From positions 1-7,848 of the forward strand of contig JAKBAZ010000060.1 in the NCBI GenBank assembly GCA_021826255.1: a stretch of DNA of 7,848 nt, in the 5' to 3' direction. A program made the position numbers and the translations under genes. Shown here in pieces: positions 5,915 through 7,848 of the stretch. Each line of letters begins with the position of its first letter. The first letter of the stretch is position 1. The notes beneath the pieces are model-generated. The model did not search any database, was not told the origin of the DNA, and saw nothing but the letters and a program-made list of their open reading frames with translations. Source of the stretch: Actinomycetes bacterium. GTDB lineage: Bacteria > Actinomycetota > Acidimicrobiia > Acidimicrobiales > RAAP-2.

Positions 5915-6262
5915 TCAGAGTGCGAGGTGCAGCCTGAGCGCCTCGTCGAGCCTCAACTGCACCTTCGCGTTCAATGTCCCGACGTGGCGTCCAACTCGCT
6001 CAACGGAGATCGAGCGCACTTGCTCCGCTTGCGCTTTCGAGTCGTGGGCAAGGCCCGTGGCGAGTGCTGGCACGAGCACCTGGAAGGGATAGACGCGTTC
6101 CACGTTGGTGGTGAGCGGAACAACCGTGACGACCCCGCGACCAAGCCGCTCAGCGGTGCTGTTGGCGCCGTCGTTGCTCACGATGCTCGCGGGGCTGACC
6201 TTGTTCGATGAAGTACCACGAACCGGATCGAGGTTGACCAAGCAGATCTCACCGCGGCGCAT
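5915..6262 (-). CDS. mazF: PemK/MazF-family toxin with substituted conserved Arg
   Basis: 115 aa from the ATG at 6262; a longer frame to 6331 is overlap with the antitoxin gene and not used. Family motifs: MRRGEICLVNLDPVRG at the start, then SIVSNDGANSTAERLGRGVV, VVPLTTNVERVYPFQVLVPA, AQAEQVRSISVERVG and a C-terminal LDEALRLHLAL. MazF proteins are sequence-specific mRNA or tRNA endoribonucleases with an SH3-like barrel. The Thr after VVPL (Thr51) is kept, but the Arg that normally precedes Pro in the second strand (R25 in B. subtilis MazF) is Ser23 here (KVSPASIV, codon AGC). That residue is catalytic in characterised members, so activity is doubtful. Overall it closely resembles M. tuberculosis MazF9 (Rv2801c, from memory). 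Its start shares one base with the antitoxin stop (TGATG). Confidence 0.87.
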   Translation of the reverse strand: MRRGEICLVNLDPVRGTSSNKVSPASIVSNDGANSTAERLGRGVVTVVPLTTNVERVYPFQVLVPALATGLAHDSKAQAEQVRSISVERVGRHVGTLNAKVQLRLDEALRLHLAL

Positions 6263-6561
6263 CAGTTCAGCTCGTCTGCTGTGGCGAGGTCCCAGGCCTC
6301 GGCGTCGTCGGTAGTGCTCCACTCGAGCCAAGCGGCCTCGTAGGCGGGTCCAAGGGCAGTTGCTCGGAGCAAGCGAATTGCTCGATGGAGGGCGGCAGAC
6401 CGCGTCGAGATGCCGGCAGCTTCGGCGTAGGAGTCAAGGAATGCGACGTCGTCGTCGGGGAGGCTCACGCTCGATTTCGAACTGCAATACCACCATGGGT
6501 AGGCATTGAGTAGTACCTCCGTCCATCCCCTCCGTGGGGCGCAGAAGACCGGTTTCAACAA
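6262..6561 (-). CDS. mazE: MazE-like ribbon-helix-helix antitoxin, start uncertain
   Basis: The recognisable protein begins at SVSLPDDDVAFLDSYAEAAG, a ribbon-helix-helix DNA-binding domain, continues ALHRAIRLLRATAL, and ends in an acidic toxin-binding tail (AAWLEWSTTDDAEAWDLAT). It resembles the small M. tuberculosis antitoxin MazE9 (Rv2801A, from memory), whose Met would align with a TCG codon here. No ATG lies in frame. Choices are a TTG at 6561 (GGAGG 10 bases upstream, as annotated; 99 aa with an atypical 30-residue Trp/Cys extension) or a GTG at 6468 (68 aa, but most of the DNA-binding strand is lost). An ATG at 6506 with an excellent Shine-Dalgarno is out of frame by one base. The gene may therefore be frameshifted at its 5' end. 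It overlaps the toxin start by one base. Confidence 0.7.
   Translation of the reverse strand: MLKPVFCAPRRGWTEVLLNAYPWWYCSSKSSVSLPDDDVAFLDSYAEAAGISTRSAALHRAIRLLRATALGPAYEAAWLEWSTTDDAEAWDLATADELN
6465..6506 (-). other. Possible 13-codon leader ORF or frameshifted antitoxin start
   Basis: ATG at 6506, with GGAGGTA at 6514-6520 as a strong ribosome site, encodes MPTHGGIAVRNRA and stops at a TGA overlapping the GTG at 6468 as GTGA. It could be a leader coupled to the antitoxin, or the original antitoxin start displaced by a one-base change in the CCC run near 6495. Confidence 0.3.
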
Positions 6562-6641
6562 AGTCCCGTTACCTCCGCGCCTGGTGTTGAAAGGACAACG
6601 TCGTTACTCATGGTGAGAGGGATTTGCCCCAGTTCGCTCAT
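6555..6641 (-). other. Short ORF upstream of mazE-like gene, doubtful
   Basis: 28 codons from the ATG at 6641 (MSELGQIPLTMSNDVVLSTP, then GAEVTGLC) to TGA. Its composition is protein-like, but it ends abruptly and runs into the antitoxin's 5' region. It may be the N-terminal scrap of a lost gene, possibly of a mobile element. I cannot name the family. Confidence 0.2.
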
Positions 6642-6857
6642 AACGTCGGTGCTTTATTCCAATCCCGGCCTAACTGAGCGTTGGGGGTTTGAGAGTGGAT
6701 AATCGTCCAAGGTTTGGTTCCGGGGGATCAGTGGAGCCTTTCATCAAGAACGGAACTCAACAAGTGAAGTGGTAGCTACTCCTGGGGCAGGTCAAAATGG
6801 AAAGTACACGGATCGAGGCCAGAACCTCCAGTCGGGTGCGGGGAGATCGAGTCGTGG
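6642..6857. other. Non-coding gap with no clear feature
   Basis: No convincing gene on either strand. A GATAAT at 6698-6703 (+) could be a -10 box for the SRPBCC gene, with no good -35 and a long leader. A 26-codon ORF from 6797 overlaps that gene's start and is probably chance. Confidence 0.4.
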
Positions 6858-6862
6858 GGAGG
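6858..6862 (+). promoter_or_regulatory. Shine-Dalgarno (GGAGG) for the SRPBCC gene
   Basis: GGAGG ends four bases before the GTG at 6867. No in-frame start lies just upstream, so it supports this GTG although the spacing is short. Unlike most genes here this one has a leader. Confidence 0.5.
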
Positions 6863-6866
6863 ACGA

Positions 6867-7382
6867 GTGGTCAGTAGGCGCGGAACGCAGATCGTCGAGT
6901 ATCCGAGCGAACTCGAGATCGTGACCACGCGCCTCTTTGACGCACCGAGGGACTTGGTGTTTCGCGTGCTCACCGAACCGCAATATCTCCGGTGTTGGTT
7001 CGCGACCGGTGGGGACGTCATGACGACCTGCGAGGTCGATCTTCGAGTTGGGGGCACGTTCCATCACGTTTTTGTGACTCCCGAAGGCCGCGAGTGCTCG
7101 TTTCGCGGTCAGTACCTCGAGATCGATAGACCGTCTCACGTCATCTCTAGCTGGCTCTTTGAAGGGTGGCCGAACGCGTGGGCCACGGAGACGTACTCTT
7201 TGAGCGAGAGTGACGGTCTGACGACGCTTCGACTGTCCCTAGCGTTTCGCGACGTCGAGGGTGCTTCTCACATGAGGTCCGCTCACGAGCGCGCGAGGGT
7301 GAGTGCTGAGGACAACGGACTCTCGGCGTCTCTCGACGCCATGGAAGAGGTCCTTCAGGACGTCGTGGGCGGTCTCGAATAA
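6867..7382 (+). CDS. SRPBCC/AHSA1-family protein
   Basis: 171 aa from a GTG. It shows the START-like fold of the AHSA1 group: the opening strand and helix LEIVTTRLFDAPRDLVFRVL, TEPQYLRCWF, the turn motif DLRVGGTFHHVF, the sheet FRGQYLEIDRPSHVISSWLF, then ETYSLSESDGLTTLRLSLAF and the closing helix SLDAMEEVLQDVV. AHSA1-like bacterial proteins have a hydrophobic cavity for small ligands. Most are uncharacterised, and despite the name they are not known Hsp90 partners. The helix usually reading GW..QLD.L near the end is altered to NGLSASLDAM. Its neighbour on the other strand belongs to the same family and ends 9 bp away. Ligand and role cannot be predicted. Confidence 0.88.
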   Translation: MVSRRGTQIVEYPSELEIVTTRLFDAPRDLVFRVLTEPQYLRCWFATGGDVMTTCEVDLRVGGTFHHVFVTPEGRECSFRGQYLEIDRPSHVISSWLFEGWPNAWATETYSLSESDGLTTLRLSLAFRDVEGASHMRSAHERARVSAEDNGLSASLDAMEEVLQDVVGGLE

Positions 7383-7391
7383 CGACGTAGC

Positions 7392-7848
7392 TCAGTCCTC
7401 GGCGTCGTCGCGGAGTTCTGGCGAGTCGAGAAGGACCTCGAGCTTGTCGAGCTGTTGCGACCAACCCACGTGGGCTCCACCCATCGCCTCGGGTGGGGGG
7501 AGTGGAGCGAAGTAGGACTGTCGCATCGTGAGCGCGCAGCCTCCCTCGACGGGAAGAAGAGTCACTTCGATCAAGGTTGCGAAGAGCTCCTCGTTGTCGA
7601 CCGTGAGAGCCCGTCCACTCATGACCAAACGTCCGGGTCGGGAGATTTCGTAGTACTCGCCACCGAGGTAGTGAGAAAAGCGAGCCTCGACCGGGATGAA
7701 CTCGGGCCACTCCATTTCCAGCCGATAGGTGCCCCCGATGCGAAGGTCAACTTCGGCCCTCGGGCAGGAGAATCCCGCTGGCCACCACCACTGAGTGAGT
7801 TGACGCGGATCGGTAAAAGCGTTGAAGACTCGTTCTGGAGACGCCGAG
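7392..7848 (-). CDS. SRPBCC/AHSA1-family protein, N-terminus beyond window
   Basis: 151 residues are visible before the stop at 7392; the frame is open to the right edge, so the start is missing. The visible part starts in the first helix (ASPERVFNAFTDPRQLTQWW), followed by the typical WWWPAGF, the turn DLRIGGTYRLEM, YYEISRPGRLVMSGRAL, a core LFATLIEVTLLPVEGGCALT and the family's closing helix GWSQQLDKLEVLLD. Only 10-20 residues are likely absent. An ATG at 7715 lies inside the domain and is not the true start. It matches the AHSA1 consensus better than its convergent neighbour (intact WW and GW..QLDKL motifs), so the two are divergent relatives rather than a recent duplication. Confidence 0.87.
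   Translation of the reverse strand, partial: SASPERVFNAFTDPRQLTQWWWPAGFSCPRAEVDLRIGGTYRLEMEWPEFIPVEARFSHYLGGEYYEISRPGRLVMSGRALTVDNEELFATLIEVTLLPVEGGCALTMRQSYFAPLPPPEAMGGAHVGWSQQLDKLEVLLDSPELRDDAED

Noticed and set aside
6263..6331. Upstream extension of the MazF-like protein
   Set aside because: The extra 23 residues are Arg-rich shadow of the antitoxin's tail; the ATG at 6262 matches the family start MRRGE.
7147..7710. Long minus-strand frame at the right end
   Set aside because: It is Arg/Ser-rich and covers both SRPBCC genes in a shadow frame.

Overview
The window is high-GC, gene-dense DNA that reads like an actinobacterial chromosome. The signs are a BTAD-type regulator, toxin-antitoxin modules close to the mycobacterial RelBE and MazEF9 types, frequent GTG starts, and repeated leaderless promoters in which a TANNNT -10 box sits 6-7 nt before the start codon. 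A deep-branching actinobacterium such as an Acidimicrobiia relative is possible, but the sequence does not settle this.

Left block (1-2885, all minus strand, read right to left): a 231-aa protein with a sigma-region-4-like helix-turn-helix; a 217-aa membrane-anchored protein with a long Thr/Ser stalk; then, overlapping its stop by GTGA, a large regulator with three membrane spans, a winged-helix-like segment and a BTAD domain that runs off the left edge. The three look like a set linking the cell surface to a transcription regulator. This is the most interesting part of the window, but its role is inferred.

Middle block (3020-5151): a small acidic hypothetical protein (+); a convergent two-gene minus-strand unit (hypothetical protein plus lipoprotein); a divergent inositol-monophosphatase-family enzyme (+) whose promoter overlaps that of its neighbour; and tRNA-Val(UAC) immediately downstream.

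Right of the tRNA (5205-6561, minus) lie two tandem toxin-antitoxin modules, a RelBE/YefM-type pair and a MazEF pair. The MazF-like toxin has Ser where the family has its conserved Arg, and the MazE-like gene lacks a normal start at the expected place, so this module may be decaying or altered. A roughly 300-bp stretch with only short, doubtful ORFs follows.

The right edge (6867-7848) holds two convergent SRPBCC/AHSA1-family genes separated by 9 bp, the second cut by the window end. No CRISPR array, rRNA or complete insertion sequence was seen.
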